Program-made: the position numbers and the translations under genes
Source of the DNA: Cytophagales bacterium
GTDB taxonomy: Bacteria > Bacteroidota > Bacteroidia > Cytophagales > Bernardetiaceae
Direction of reading: 5' to 3'
DNA: 64,000 nt
NCBI GenBank assembly: GCA_013299045.1
Contig: JAAFJX010000001.1
Span: 186,001-250,000, forward strand
Part shown: in pieces, positions 1 to 8,297 of the stretch
Numbering within the stretch: the first letter of the stretch is position 1
How the letters are laid out: each line of letters begins with the position of its first letter
Notes under the pieces: model-generated
Database searches by the model: none
Told to the model about the DNA's origin: nothing
The model's input: the letters and a program-made list of their open reading frames with translations, nothing else

Positions 1-209
1 CCATGAAACACAAAACGACTACCGCCAAGCTCTATCGAACCAATCATATAGCGCATGATGCTAGCGCGTAGCCAGGGCCAGCCTAAGCCCAAAGTGCCTA
101 TGGTTATGAGTAGTTGCGAAAAAGTAGCCGAGAAAAGTTGTTTGCCATCGCCCCAAAAGAATACTCTTTCGGCGGTTTGCTCTTCCGAAACGTGAGAAAA
201 ATTTTCCAT
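1..209 (-). CDS. DUF898 (YjgN-like) membrane protein, N-terminal part, runs off window
   Basis: Reading the minus strand from an ATG at 209 gives MENFSHVSEEQ followed by a charged and aromatic stretch, then the hydrophobic run LLITIGTLGLGWPW and the residues RASIMRYMIGSIELGGSRF. The order F-x-G-x-G/D-x-x-LF, a first membrane helix with WPW, basic residues, then GSxxLGGSRF is the N-terminal signature of DUF898 (YjgN family) inner-membrane proteins of unknown function. About 69 codons are visible; the rest lies before position 1. The start is supported by an A/T-rich leader and the fit of the family N-terminus. The family match is from memory of its pattern, not from a search. Confidence 0.7.
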   Translation of the reverse strand, partial: MENFSHVSEEQTAERVFFWGDGKQLFSATFSQLLITIGTLGLGWPWLRASIMRYMIGSIELGGSRFVFH

Positions 210-348
210 TACTTTTAATTTTTTTGATGGTAAATATTATAAGCCTGCCATAAACACGGTCATTGCCCATGCAATAATAACACTTTAAAAAGAGATTACC
301 TAAACGGATATCTACTTTTTTTTTAGCAAGACCAAAAAGTTGAACAAA

Positions 349-960
349 CTAAAACCACCCGAACTTGAAGGTTACGTTCGCGGTAGGAGCATTAAAACGG
401 CCAGACTCATACATATTGGTATCAAAACCATTCACAATGCGATAGCCGCCACCCGCACTGACTCTAAAAAAGCGCGTTACGTTAGCCTCAAGTTCAGCAT
501 AAGGCGTTACCGCAAAAATAGACTCATTGTTTAAACCTGCCGTGCGGAGGCTGCCCCAACCTAACTGCGCATTGATATTGATATGAAAAGCACTTTTGGC
601 ATTGATGGAATAACCCAAAAGCAGGCCGCTATGCCGTAGGTTTACGTCATATTCTAGTCCACCCAAATCAGTGTATGCTCCCTCGTTGGTTCTACCAGAC
701 CCATACCCGCCTATAGTGAATTGTCTGTTGAGAATAACCGCAAAACAGCCACCCAAGGCCGCCGAGGCATCTTCCTGACCTAAATAAACGTTTATCATAG
801 GGCCACCATAAATATCGAAGTGGTCTATGTCCTTAACTAAAGTAGAAGGGTCGTCGTCCTTTTTGTCTTGTGCTAAAACAACAGTATTGCTCAAGCACAA
901 TGAAAATAAAGACAGAAACAAAGCGCCCCAAAAAGAATAAAATTTAGATGTGGAATACAT
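349..960 (-). CDS. Secreted outer-membrane beta-barrel-like protein, unknown role
   Basis: 203 residues. An N-terminal signal peptide (hydrophobic core LFLSLFSLCLS, cleavage near VVLAQ around residue 31) is followed by an acidic linker and about 160 residues of alternating polar and hydrophobic strands rich in Gly, Tyr and Asn. The chain ends in FKFGWF, and a C-terminal aromatic residue on the last strand is the usual recognition mark for barrel insertion. The size fits an 8-stranded barrel such as OmpW or OmpA-type, but no family-specific motif is visible. It is transcribed away from the serine hydrolase gene at 1118. CATCTTTG at 993-1000 is one base off the lineage -7 box. Function unknown; location in the outer membrane is inferred. 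Confidence 0.75.
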   Translation of the reverse strand: MYSTSKFYSFWGALFLSLFSLCLSNTVVLAQDKKDDDPSTLVKDIDHFDIYGGPMINVYLGQEDASAALGGCFAVILNRQFTIGGYGSGRTNEGAYTDLGGLEYDVNLRHSGLLLGYSINAKSAFHININAQLGWGSLRTAGLNNESIFAVTPYAELEANVTRFFRVSAGGGYRIVNGFDTNMYESGRFNAPTANVTFKFGWF

Positions 961-1059
961 AAAACTTGTTTTGTTAGTAATAAATATTGCTTCAAAGATG
1001 CAAAAAATAAATACAAGGTTGCTATGTATGGAATGCGATGCAAAAATATTTCTTTGGAC

Positions 1060-1089
1060 TTGTTTTCATTGGATTCTTATCTATCTTTG
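1060..1089 (+). promoter_or_regulatory. Bacteroidota-type promoter for the serine hydrolase gene
   Basis: CTTG at 1059-1062, a 19-bp spacer and TATCTTTG at 1082-1089 match the Bacteroidota primary sigma consensus (TTTG, 19-21 bp, TAnnTTTG) with one mismatch. The predicted start of transcription lies about 20 nt before the ATG at 1118. Confidence 0.6.
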
Positions 1090-1117
1090 CTACTGAACTT
1101 AAACCAATTTTAGGCTT

Positions 1118-2242
1118 ATGAAGAACACAATTCTATTGGCACTATTGGGTCTTATCTTCGTCGGTTTGCTCTCTTGCAAAGAAGACAGCCCAAGCGCAAA
1201 TTCTAAAGAAGAACTTGAGGCAAAATTGAAAGAGGAAGTGTTGGACAACAAACTTATTTCAATTTCGTATTGCCTAGTAAAAAACGACAAGATACTGCAT
1301 AGTGGGGCAGTAGGTTTTGCAGATAAAGACATAAAAAAGCTAGCAACCGATAACACGCGTTACTTAGTTGCCTCTGTTTCCAAAACAATCACGGCAGTTG
1401 CTGCTATGAAGTTGGTAGAACAAAGTTTAGTCGGTTTAGACGATGACATTAATTTACATCTGCCCTTTACTGTACGGAATCCAAGCTTTCCTGACGACAA
1501 AATAACCCTTAGAATGCTCCTGAGCCATACATCTAGTATCTCGGACAAGTTTCAAGAGAGTTTGGTTTTAGACTGCTACGGAACAGATTGCTCAATGACT
1601 TTAGACCAATATTTCAAAGCTGTTTTTTTGAGCACGGGTGAGTATTTTTCGTCCGATAACTTCTCGAAAAAAGAGCCAGGCTCAGCCGAAGACTATAGTA
1701 ATTTGGGTTCAGCACTGGTGGGTTACTTAGTGGAGCGTATTACAAAAATGCCATTTGACGTTTATTGTAAAAATAACATCTTTACGCCCTTAGAAATGAG
1801 CAAAACGGAATGGCGACTTGCCAATACGCCTCTTTCAGAACTCGCTATACCTTACTCAGATGAAATTACAAGCCCAAATCCTCATTATACTTTCCCTGAC
1901 TATCCAAACGGAGGCCTGAGAACGACTGCCCTAGACCTCTCTAAGTTTTTAAGAATGGTCATTCTCAACGGAAAGCTCAACGACACACAAGTACTGTCTT
2001 CAGCGACTATGACCATTATGAAAACTCTGCAATTTGGCAGCTCAGAACAATGCCTATCTTTTTATTACGACACAACAAATGGCAGAAGAGTTTTGGGGCA
2101 TAGTGGGGGAGAAAAGGGCGTTACGGCCGAAATGTATTATGATACCAAAACGAATGTTGGTGTCATTGTTTTCAGTAATGAAGAAGATGCCAAATTGGAT
2201 AACATCCTGTCGCTCTTATTCAGTTATGGTGAAAAGCAGTAA
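1118..2242 (+). CDS. Beta-lactamase-family serine hydrolase, lipoprotein
   Basis: 374 residues. A lipoprotein signal ends in LLSC (Cys20), so the protein is anchored to a membrane. The beta-lactamase/penicillin-binding (class C, PF00144) active-site set is complete: SVSK at 86-89 with the nucleophile Ser and Lys, YSN at 193-195, and HSGG at 328-331 replacing the KTG triad. LLSHTSS near 134-140 is also typical of the family. Such proteins act as D-Ala-D-Ala peptidases, esterases or transacylases, and sequence alone does not separate these. Residues 21-45 form a charged helical linker. It is a single gene with its own promoter and divergent from the barrel protein at 349-960. The family is secure; the substrate is unknown. 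Confidence 0.88.
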   Translation: MKNTILLALLGLIFVGLLSCKEDSPSANSKEELEAKLKEEVLDNKLISISYCLVKNDKILHSGAVGFADKDIKKLATDNTRYLVASVSKTITAVAAMKLVEQSLVGLDDDINLHLPFTVRNPSFPDDKITLRMLLSHTSSISDKFQESLVLDCYGTDCSMTLDQYFKAVFLSTGEYFSSDNFSKKEPGSAEDYSNLGSALVGYLVERITKMPFDVYCKNNIFTPLEMSKTEWRLANTPLSELAIPYSDEITSPNPHYTFPDYPNGGLRTTALDLSKFLRMVILNGKLNDTQVLSSATMTIMKTLQFGSSEQCLSFYYDTTNGRRVLGHSGGEKGVTAEMYYDTKTNVGVIVFSNEEDAKLDNILSLLFSYGEKQ

Positions 2243-2367
2243 TAATAATCTTACCAATAATTGCTAAGCCTTTATTTTTTGCTTTACGCTTAGCTTCAAC
2301 AGATAAATGCAACGTTCATGGTAGTGAATAAAGAGGCGATTGGCCGTGTGTTTAAACATATCCTTTG

Positions 2368-2376
2368 TATATTTGC
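2368..2376 (+). promoter_or_regulatory. -7 box (TATATTTGC) upstream of the secreted protein gene at 2463
   Basis: A perfect TAnnTTTGC lies 86 nt before the ATG. No good -33 TTTG is seen at 19-20 bp, so this is a weaker promoter call. The predicted leader would contain the inverted repeat at 2408-2433. Confidence 0.45.
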
Positions 2377-2407
2377 AAAACAATCTTTGAGATTGATGTT
2401 TTAATAA

Positions 2408-2433
2408 AAAGTGTCAGCTAATCAGGACACTTT
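2408..2433 (+). promoter_or_regulatory. Perfect 8-bp inverted repeat in the 5' leader of the gene at 2463
   Basis: AAAGTGTC and GACACTTT are separated by 10 nt, ending 29 nt before the start codon. It is not followed by a T run, so it does not look like a terminator. It could be an RNA hairpin in the leader or a protein-binding operator; the sequence cannot decide. Confidence 0.35.
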
Positions 2434-2462
2434 ACTGCCACAAAAAAAAAGACCAAAGACGT

Positions 2463-4088
2463 ATGAAATCTTATCTTTTCATTGGTTTACAAATACTTAC
2501 TAGCCTTTGTTTGGTTTTGAACGCCCAAGCCCAACAAACCGATACCGCACAATTCGCCCGCTTAGAAAAGCGTTTAGAAATTAACGCAGAGAACAAAGAA
2601 AACAAGGAATTTATGGTTTTTCAACTCAAAGAAAGAGGTGTTTTGTTTTTAGAAACCCATACACCTGCTTTTTCAGAAGACCAAACTTTTACGTTTACTT
2701 GCTACGACACCTCCCTTAATAAAAAATGGACAGAAATATTGCCACTTTCCAACGACCTCAAGTTGGTACATTACTGTTTGGACGGGCCTTATATGTATTT
2801 GATGTTCAACGAAGAACGCTTTGACTACCAAATATATAGCATCAATATCAACGACGGTCGCTGGTATCCAATCCCATACAGACGCTTGTTTAAGGCTGTC
2901 ATTAGCCAGTTCAAAGCCGTAGCGGGGCAGTTGGTTATGACGGGAGAGTCTGACGCACAGAGTTTTATTATGCACCTAGACCCTAAAACTAATGAGCAAA
3001 AAATTGTGTCAGGCTCACAATATGATGACTATTATTTGGCTAATTTAGCCACCGATACCACGAGCCAAACCTTTTCGGTGGTGCTGGCTGGCAAAACCTC
3101 AAAGACAAAAAGCATTGTTTTCTGTAACTATGAGGCCAACGGCACGCTCATTGAAAAGGCAACAATCCCTAACCAAACAGATTACAACTTGCTTTCTTTC
3201 AAGGCTTTTGCGAAAAGTAAAGACAGGCAGATTCTTCTTGGTGCGTATGCCCTACGGCAATGGAGCAAGCCGCAGGGCATTTACGTGGCTGATATGCGAC
3301 AAGGCGAAAAGCCCGTTCTCAAGTTTTATGATTTCTGCTATCTGAACAACTTTTTTGGTTATATGAAGCCCGCCAAACGCGAAAAATATTTGAGCCGAAT
3401 CAGAGAAAAAAAGAAAGATGGAGAAAATAGTCGTTATAATTTAGACTTAGTTTTGGACGATATAACATTGACAGACAACAAGTTGGTTCTTTCTGGCGAA
3501 ACTTTTACAACCATCTTGCAAGACAACCGAAATGCCTTAGGAACTGGTGTGTTCTCGCCCACCCTGATGGTGTTCAATCCCATGCTTTATACACGGATGC
3601 CTTATTACGCTTTTGGTGCAAATACTTTCCCTTATTATGGCTATAACAATATTTGGAACAATCCTATCAATAGTCCGCAAGTAACGCAGTACGACTACAA
3701 ACAGGCCTTCGTGTGTGTGTTTGACCTTGATGGCCGTTTGCTCTGGGACAACAGCATTTCTTTGGAAGACATCAGAACTATCAATCCCAATCTTTATTTG
3801 GCTTGTAGTGTTATGGGTGAGCAAAATCAACTACTTTATTTGGAAAAGGGAATGCTTTTTTACAAAAATACACAAAAAAGTGCAGCAAGTGATTCAGTTT
3901 TCAAGCAGACTTTAATGCCCGAAAGCCCCAACGACCGGGTTTATGACCGACAAGGCGAAGTTTTTACGAACTGGTATGGCAACAAATATCTGTATTATGG
4001 CACACAACAAATACGGAATACAGAGAAGCAAACTCGCCGTAAAGTTTTTTTTATCAGCAGTTTACGAATAGAATCTCCTACAAAATAA
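2463..4088 (+). CDS. Secreted protein of unknown function (541 aa)
   Basis: A signal peptide covers residues 1-24 (hydrophobic core followed by AQAQQ). The mature chain has repeated short strand patterns of the kind 'fxxxxlDxxxxxxW' (for example NKKWTEILPL near 95-105, FDLDGRLLWDNSI near 420), which suggests a beta-propeller-like fold, but no repeat is clear enough to name. An aromatic, Tyr/Asn/Pro-rich stretch lies at about 370-405. No transmembrane helix or sorting domain is visible, so a periplasmic or outer-membrane-facing place is inferred. It is followed by purQ after 157 bp. I do not recognise a family. Confidence 0.75.
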   Translation: MKSYLFIGLQILTSLCLVLNAQAQQTDTAQFARLEKRLEINAENKENKEFMVFQLKERGVLFLETHTPAFSEDQTFTFTCYDTSLNKKWTEILPLSNDLKLVHYCLDGPYMYLMFNEERFDYQIYSININDGRWYPIPYRRLFKAVISQFKAVAGQLVMTGESDAQSFIMHLDPKTNEQKIVSGSQYDDYYLANLATDTTSQTFSVVLAGKTSKTKSIVFCNYEANGTLIEKATIPNQTDYNLLSFKAFAKSKDRQILLGAYALRQWSKPQGIYVADMRQGEKPVLKFYDFCYLNNFFGYMKPAKREKYLSRIREKKKDGENSRYNLDLVLDDITLTDNKLVLSGETFTTILQDNRNALGTGVFSPTLMVFNPMLYTRMPYYAFGANTFPYYGYNNIWNNPINSPQVTQYDYKQAFVCVFDLDGRLLWDNSISLEDIRTINPNLYLACSVMGEQNQLLYLEKGMLFYKNTQKSAASDSVFKQTLMPESPNDRVYDRQGEVFTNWYGNKYLYYGTQQIRNTEKQTRRKVFFISSLRIESPTK

Positions 4089-4245
4089 TCTTGGCGGCAA
4101 GACGGGGCGTTTCGCGCTCTGAACAAATTGTTCAAAAGTTTTTTGAGTCAAAGGTTTGTAATTTGCGGTCAAATGAAAGATATTTGTAGCCATAAAGTAT
4201 TTCACTCTTGGCATAAATCTATCATTTTCAGTTACTTGCTTTTGT

Positions 4246-4944
4246 ATGAAGTTTGGCGTAGTTGTATTTCCGGGGTCTAATTGCGACCAAGATATGTACC
4301 ATGTTCTCAAGAATATCATGGGGCAAGAAACCGTTAAGCTCTGGCATAAAAACCGCGATTTAGAAGGCTGTCAGTTTATTGTGCTGCCTGGTGGTTTTTC
4401 TTATGGCGACTATCTGCGCTGCGGGGCTGTGGCGCGTTTTTCCCCCATCATGGAGAGCGTCATTGCACACGCCCAAAAAGGTGGTTATGTACTGGGTATT
4501 TGCAATGGTTTTCAAGTACTTACAGAAGCACAACTCGTGCCGGGTGCGCTGCTGCGCAATGCTGGTCAAAAGTTCATTTGCCGAAATCAATACATTAAAC
4601 CTGCCACAAAAAACAGCATCATGACGGCCAATTTAGACTTGCAAAAGGGCTACAAAATACCTATTGCACACGCTGAAGGCCGTTATTACGCCAGTGATGA
4701 TGCCCTAAAAGCCCTGCAAGATAATGACCAAGTTCTGTTTTACTATTCCAACGAAAAAGGCCAAGTAAGCGCCGACAACAATCCAAACCAATCTTGTTTG
4801 CACATAGCTGGGGTTATGAACAAAGGCAGAAATGTTTTTGGCATGATGCCACACCCCGAACGCGCTGCCGATACCCTGCTCAACAACACGGACGGTTACG
4901 CTATTTTTGAGTCTATTTTGCAAAATGCAGTTCAAATGGTTTAA
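4246..4944 (+). CDS. purQ: Phosphoribosylformylglycinamidine synthase, glutaminase subunit PurQ
   Basis: 232 residues, the usual length for a stand-alone PurQ. It is the class I glutamine amidotransferase subunit that passes ammonia from glutamine to PurL in purine synthesis (FGAR to FGAM), with PurS as third partner. Visible motifs are VFPGSNCDQD at the N-terminus, PGGFSYGDYLRCG at 48-60, the nucleophile elbow GICNGFQ with Cys86, and the His/Glu pair in MPHPER (His203, Glu205). The three catalytic residues are present. A separate PurQ implies split PurL and PurS elsewhere, since neither is in this window. It is 35 bp upstream of pcm, so co-transcription is likely. Confidence 0.96.
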   Translation: MKFGVVVFPGSNCDQDMYHVLKNIMGQETVKLWHKNRDLEGCQFIVLPGGFSYGDYLRCGAVARFSPIMESVIAHAQKGGYVLGICNGFQVLTEAQLVPGALLRNAGQKFICRNQYIKPATKNSIMTANLDLQKGYKIPIAHAEGRYYASDDALKALQDNDQVLFYYSNEKGQVSADNNPNQSCLHIAGVMNKGRNVFGMMPHPERAADTLLNNTDGYAIFESILQNAVQMV

Positions 4945-4979
4945 GACCGAAATCGCTGATTGAGGTACAAAAAGGGCAA

Positions 4980-5642
4980 ATGCAAACAGATAATTACAAA
5001 CATAAAGGCTTGCGAAAAGCCCTTGTAGATTCTTTGAAACTGCGCGGTATCAAAGATGAAGCGGTTTTGGAGGCTATGCTGCGTATTCCGCGCCACTACT
5101 TTATGGATAGTGCTTTTTTGGAACACGCCTACCAGGACAAGGCCTTTGGTATTGGCGAAGGCCAGACCATTTCCCAGCCTTACACGGTAGCCCTACAAAC
5201 AGAGCTTTTGAGCATACAGCCAGGCATGAAAGTCCTTGAAATAGGAACTGGTTCTCTGTATCAGGCCGCTATTTTGGCCGAAATGGGTGCAACTGTTTAC
5301 TCCGTAGAATACAACGAAACCCTTTATAAGCGCGCCCTAAAACGCCTAAACGATCTCAAGATACAGAATATCTATCTTTTTAATGGCGATGGTTCAGAGG
5401 GCTTGTTGGGGCATTCGCCCTACCAACGCATTCTACTTACTGCTGCCGCACCCACCGTGCCCGAACCGCTCAAAAAACAGTTGGTCTCGGGCGGAGTATT
5501 GGTTCTACCACTCGGCAACCGCGATGAGCAACTGATGCTCCGCTTTACAAAGCTCAGCGAGTTCAATTACAAAGAGGAATCTTTTGGCAAATTCGTTTTT
5601 GTGCCATTGCTTGGCAAAAACGGCTGGACAGAGCGCGTCTAG
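4980..5642 (+). CDS. pcm: Protein-L-isoaspartate O-methyltransferase
   Basis: 220 residues, normal length. It uses S-adenosylmethionine to methylate isoaspartyl residues in aged proteins and so starts their repair. Family marks are the RHYF segment near 38, GEGQTISQPYTVA at about 59-71, the AdoMet motif I at 87-95, an acidic residue ending the next strand (VYSVEYNE) and NGDGSEGL for motif II. Motif I reads EIGTGSLYQ, where the family normally has Gly in place of Leu93; this is an odd change in a glycine-rich loop. The start ATG is 35 bp after purQ and no closer start exists. Confidence 0.93.
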   Translation: MQTDNYKHKGLRKALVDSLKLRGIKDEAVLEAMLRIPRHYFMDSAFLEHAYQDKAFGIGEGQTISQPYTVALQTELLSIQPGMKVLEIGTGSLYQAAILAEMGATVYSVEYNETLYKRALKRLNDLKIQNIYLFNGDGSEGLLGHSPYQRILLTAAAPTVPEPLKKQLVSGGVLVLPLGNRDEQLMLRFTKLSEFNYKEESFGKFVFVPLLGKNGWTERV

Positions 5643-5767
5643 TTCGCCTTCTTTGTATGCTAATTGCTAGCCGAAACGTTTGCTCCAAAAATATTAAAAG
5701 AGCTGGTTACTTTTTTCTTGTCATTGTCATTACTTTGAAAATACATTTCACACTTTAAGATAACTAT

Positions 5768-7135
5768 ATGAAATATTTTCTGGTTTTTCTTTTCTTCATC
5801 ACCTTTTGCGTTAAAACAAAGGCACAAACTGAAGCAATCTCTATTCACAAAGCCATTGCGAGCCATCTTGTAGAAGTGGCAGCGGCTGGCAATGGCGGAT
5901 TTAATGGTCTTTGTGTCAAACTACAACTACAGAATAAACAAAATCGTCCACTCACGTTGCGCCTTGAGGCGGGTACGCTTTTTGTGGCAGAAGACGAGCA
6001 TCTACAAAATTTATTGGTGGTAGAAGAGCAAATAATTGTGATGAAAACTGCCGAAAAGCGTAGTGTAGATGTGCGTACCATGTGTACGGAGTCTTCTGAC
6101 GGTAGTCCTTATAGTGGTGCTATCTTCAAAACAACCCTTCTGAATGCAGAAAAACCTCTTTTTAGGTTAGCCCAAAAGCTATCTGAGGTTCAGTTTTATG
6201 CTTCTACGGCACAGAGCATGGTATGGGCGGTAGCCAATAAAAGCACTAGCGAGCATATTTACGGTGAAGACACCGCCAAGATAAAAGCCATAGTGCCTGT
6301 TTTGGCCAACATCATGGGTATTCCCGAAAAAATGTTTGATGTGAATCCCAAACCTCACAAACTTACTTACATCAGCAGCAGCATTGAGTATCTTTCTAGC
6401 CAAAAGCTCCCAATCAAAATATGCGTTTATGATGAAGCCAATCGCTTGCAACAAACTTCGCTCGAGGGCTATGAAATGAAAGAGGGATACTATCAATTTA
6501 AGTTCGGATTTCCGCACTACTCGAACCCCGAACGCACTTTTACGGTTAAATTGATGAGTGGCGACAAGGTACTGGCCGAGCGTGTTATTGACAAAAACTC
6601 GAGCTACTTGCCGCTTCGTAAAATGAACCGGGCTATTTCTGCTACCTATGACTTGCCTTCTGACATTGTAGCGCAGGTAGGTGTTTATGATTCACTAGAC
6701 CGTCTTTATGCGCCACTTGCCATGAATTACAAACTAGGAAAGGGCTTCCACGAAAGCGAGTTTGAGGGCTGCCGCGACTTACCTATGCACCAAGCATTTT
6801 ACTTCAAAATTAAGAATTTGGCAGATAACCAATTCGTCATAAGCCAGAAAATTCCACAAACGAATGCTGATGCTAAAACTTATGCCAAAATTGTCAAACG
6901 TGGCACCATGGTCGTAAACTTAAAAGAGCCGCTTGCTCATACGCGCCTGGTGGTGGTTGATACCCAAGACCAAATCGTTTGGGTTGTGTACGAAGACAGC
7001 AAAATTTCGCATGGCCGCAATGACATTCCTTTTGTTTTTCAGCACACACAAGGCCCTGATGCCCAATTCAAAGTACGCTTGCTAGACCACAACGGCCAGG
7101 TGATTCAGGAAATGTGTGCGGGTAAGTGCAAATAA
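5768..7135 (+). CDS. Secreted protein of unknown function (455 aa)
   Basis: The signal peptide is residues 1-19 (VFLFFITFCVKTKAQ). The mature protein begins with a domain that looks like a beta-sandwich: hydrophobic strands with the pattern KLQLQNKQNRPLTLRLEAG, followed by a segment with two cysteines (TMCTESSDG). The second half has several Asp/Asn-rich turns between strands and repeats of a 'xxxVxVYDxxxRL' theme (ICVYDEANRLQ near 218, VGVYDSLDRLY near 305). No catalytic motif, lipobox or sorting domain is visible. It is convergent with lplA, 18 bp apart. I do not recognise a family. Confidence 0.72.
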   Translation: MKYFLVFLFFITFCVKTKAQTEAISIHKAIASHLVEVAAAGNGGFNGLCVKLQLQNKQNRPLTLRLEAGTLFVAEDEHLQNLLVVEEQIIVMKTAEKRSVDVRTMCTESSDGSPYSGAIFKTTLLNAEKPLFRLAQKLSEVQFYASTAQSMVWAVANKSTSEHIYGEDTAKIKAIVPVLANIMGIPEKMFDVNPKPHKLTYISSSIEYLSSQKLPIKICVYDEANRLQQTSLEGYEMKEGYYQFKFGFPHYSNPERTFTVKLMSGDKVLAERVIDKNSSYLPLRKMNRAISATYDLPSDIVAQVGVYDSLDRLYAPLAMNYKLGKGFHESEFEGCRDLPMHQAFYFKIKNLADNQFVISQKIPQTNADAKTYAKIVKRGTMVVNLKEPLAHTRLVVVDTQDQIVWVVYEDSKISHGRNDIPFVFQHTQGPDAQFKVRLLDHNGQVIQEMCAGKCK

Positions 7136-7153
7136 TTTTTTTAGCAATACGTC

Positions 7154-8128
7154 TCAAAACAGCCAGTCTGCCCATAGATTGGCTGTTTGTTCGTTTCGGA
7201 AGAGCTTGAGCAAAGCCGTCAGCAAATCTGCTCGTGCATAACGCTCACCCTGCAAAGCGCCGTTGAGTTCTTCCAAAAAAGTTGCAGAGAAAGCCTGCCC
7301 ACCTTCCAAATCAATGCGATTCAACTTGCAGCCTTGTGCTATGTGTAAGTGTATGCCAAAGGGGCGCTCTCGCGTGGCTTCTTTCTTAATATGACATTCG
7401 GGAGAGCGCCCAAAGTTCCAGTCCCAGCTCTTGTATTTGCTTTGGGCAAGTTCTTCTACTTCAAGCCACTGAGTGTTTGTAAGTTGCCAGCGAGGCGGTT
7501 CTTGGCCACAAAGCTGCTTGGCGAGGTAATCCTTAAAAATGGGCAGAGTCCAGTCCTCTGGCAAATAAGGCTTAATGTTCCTAACCTTACTGCGTACTGA
7601 CTTCAGGCTCCGCGATTCCACCTGCCCAATACAAACGCGGAGTGCATCTTCTAGGGCATCTAAGTCGCTGTCAAAGAGCAAAGTGCCATGGCTAAACATC
7701 ATACGGCGCGAAGTGTATTGTGCATTGCCCGAAACTTTACGCTCCTCCGCTACCAAATCGCCGCGCTTGTTAATATCCGCGGGAACAGAAAGTGCTCTTA
7801 AAGCCTCCCTAACAGGCTCATTGAACCACCTAAAATTGGCCACTTTTGCAGAGTCAAAAGGACAGAGAAAACTGAAATTTAAGTTGCCCAAGTCGTGGTA
7901 AACCGTCCCACCACCCGAAATGCGCCTTAGCACCTCAATAGCTGCTTTTTGGGTGTAATGATGATTAATCTCCTCTAGGGTGTTCTGATTTTTGCCCAGA
8001 ACCAAGCAGGGCTGATTGACGTACAGAAGCAAATAATTATGCGTCGTTGGCAGGTTTAGTGCGCAGTATTCTTCTAAAGCCAAGTTCAGGGCTGGATTGG
8101 TATTTTCTTGATTATCAATTAAAAACAC
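7154..8128 (-). CDS. lplA: Lipoate-protein ligase A
   Basis: 324 residues. It activates lipoate with ATP and attaches it to the lipoyl domains of 2-oxoacid dehydrogenases and glycine cleavage H protein. Seen: LVLGKNQN at 43-49, RRISGGGTVYHDLGNLNF at 68-85 (lipoyl-AMP binding loop) and the catalytic Lys131 in RKVSGNAQ. A C-terminal accessory domain follows from about residue 245, so this is the full two-domain ligase and not an LipB or LipM octanoyltransferase. The ATG at 8128 is the only one placing the family N-terminus (short strand then EEY) correctly. No neighbour is in the same operon. Confidence 0.93.
   Translation of the reverse strand: MFLIDNQENTNPALNLALEEYCALNLPTTHNYLLLYVNQPCLVLGKNQNTLEEINHHYTQKAAIEVLRRISGGGTVYHDLGNLNFSFLCPFDSAKVANFRWFNEPVREALRALSVPADINKRGDLVAEERKVSGNAQYTSRRMMFSHGTLLFDSDLDALEDALRVCIGQVESRSLKSVRSKVRNIKPYLPEDWTLPIFKDYLAKQLCGQEPPRWQLTNTQWLEVEELAQSKYKSWDWNFGRSPECHIKKEATRERPFGIHLHIAQGCKLNRIDLEGGQAFSATFLEELNGALQGERYARADLLTALLKLFRNEQTANLWADWLF
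7156..7189 (+). terminator. Hairpin between the convergent genes at 5768 and lplA
   Basis: AAACAGCCA and TGGCTGTTT form a 9-bp stem around a 15-nt loop, followed on the plus strand by a T-rich run. It overlaps the last codons of lplA, so it could end transcription of the plus-strand gene. Confidence 0.5.
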
Positions 8129-8297
8129 GGCGTAGTTTTAGGTTTTAGGGAGCATCAACACGGCGAAAAAATGATTATAAGCATTTTCGGGCAGCTTTAG
8201 AGAATTATTTAAGCCTATCAAGTCTATTAATCTGTTGTGTGCGCTATTTTTAGCCTGAAAAATTTGCAAAACATATCATCTTGAATCAGAGCAAGCT

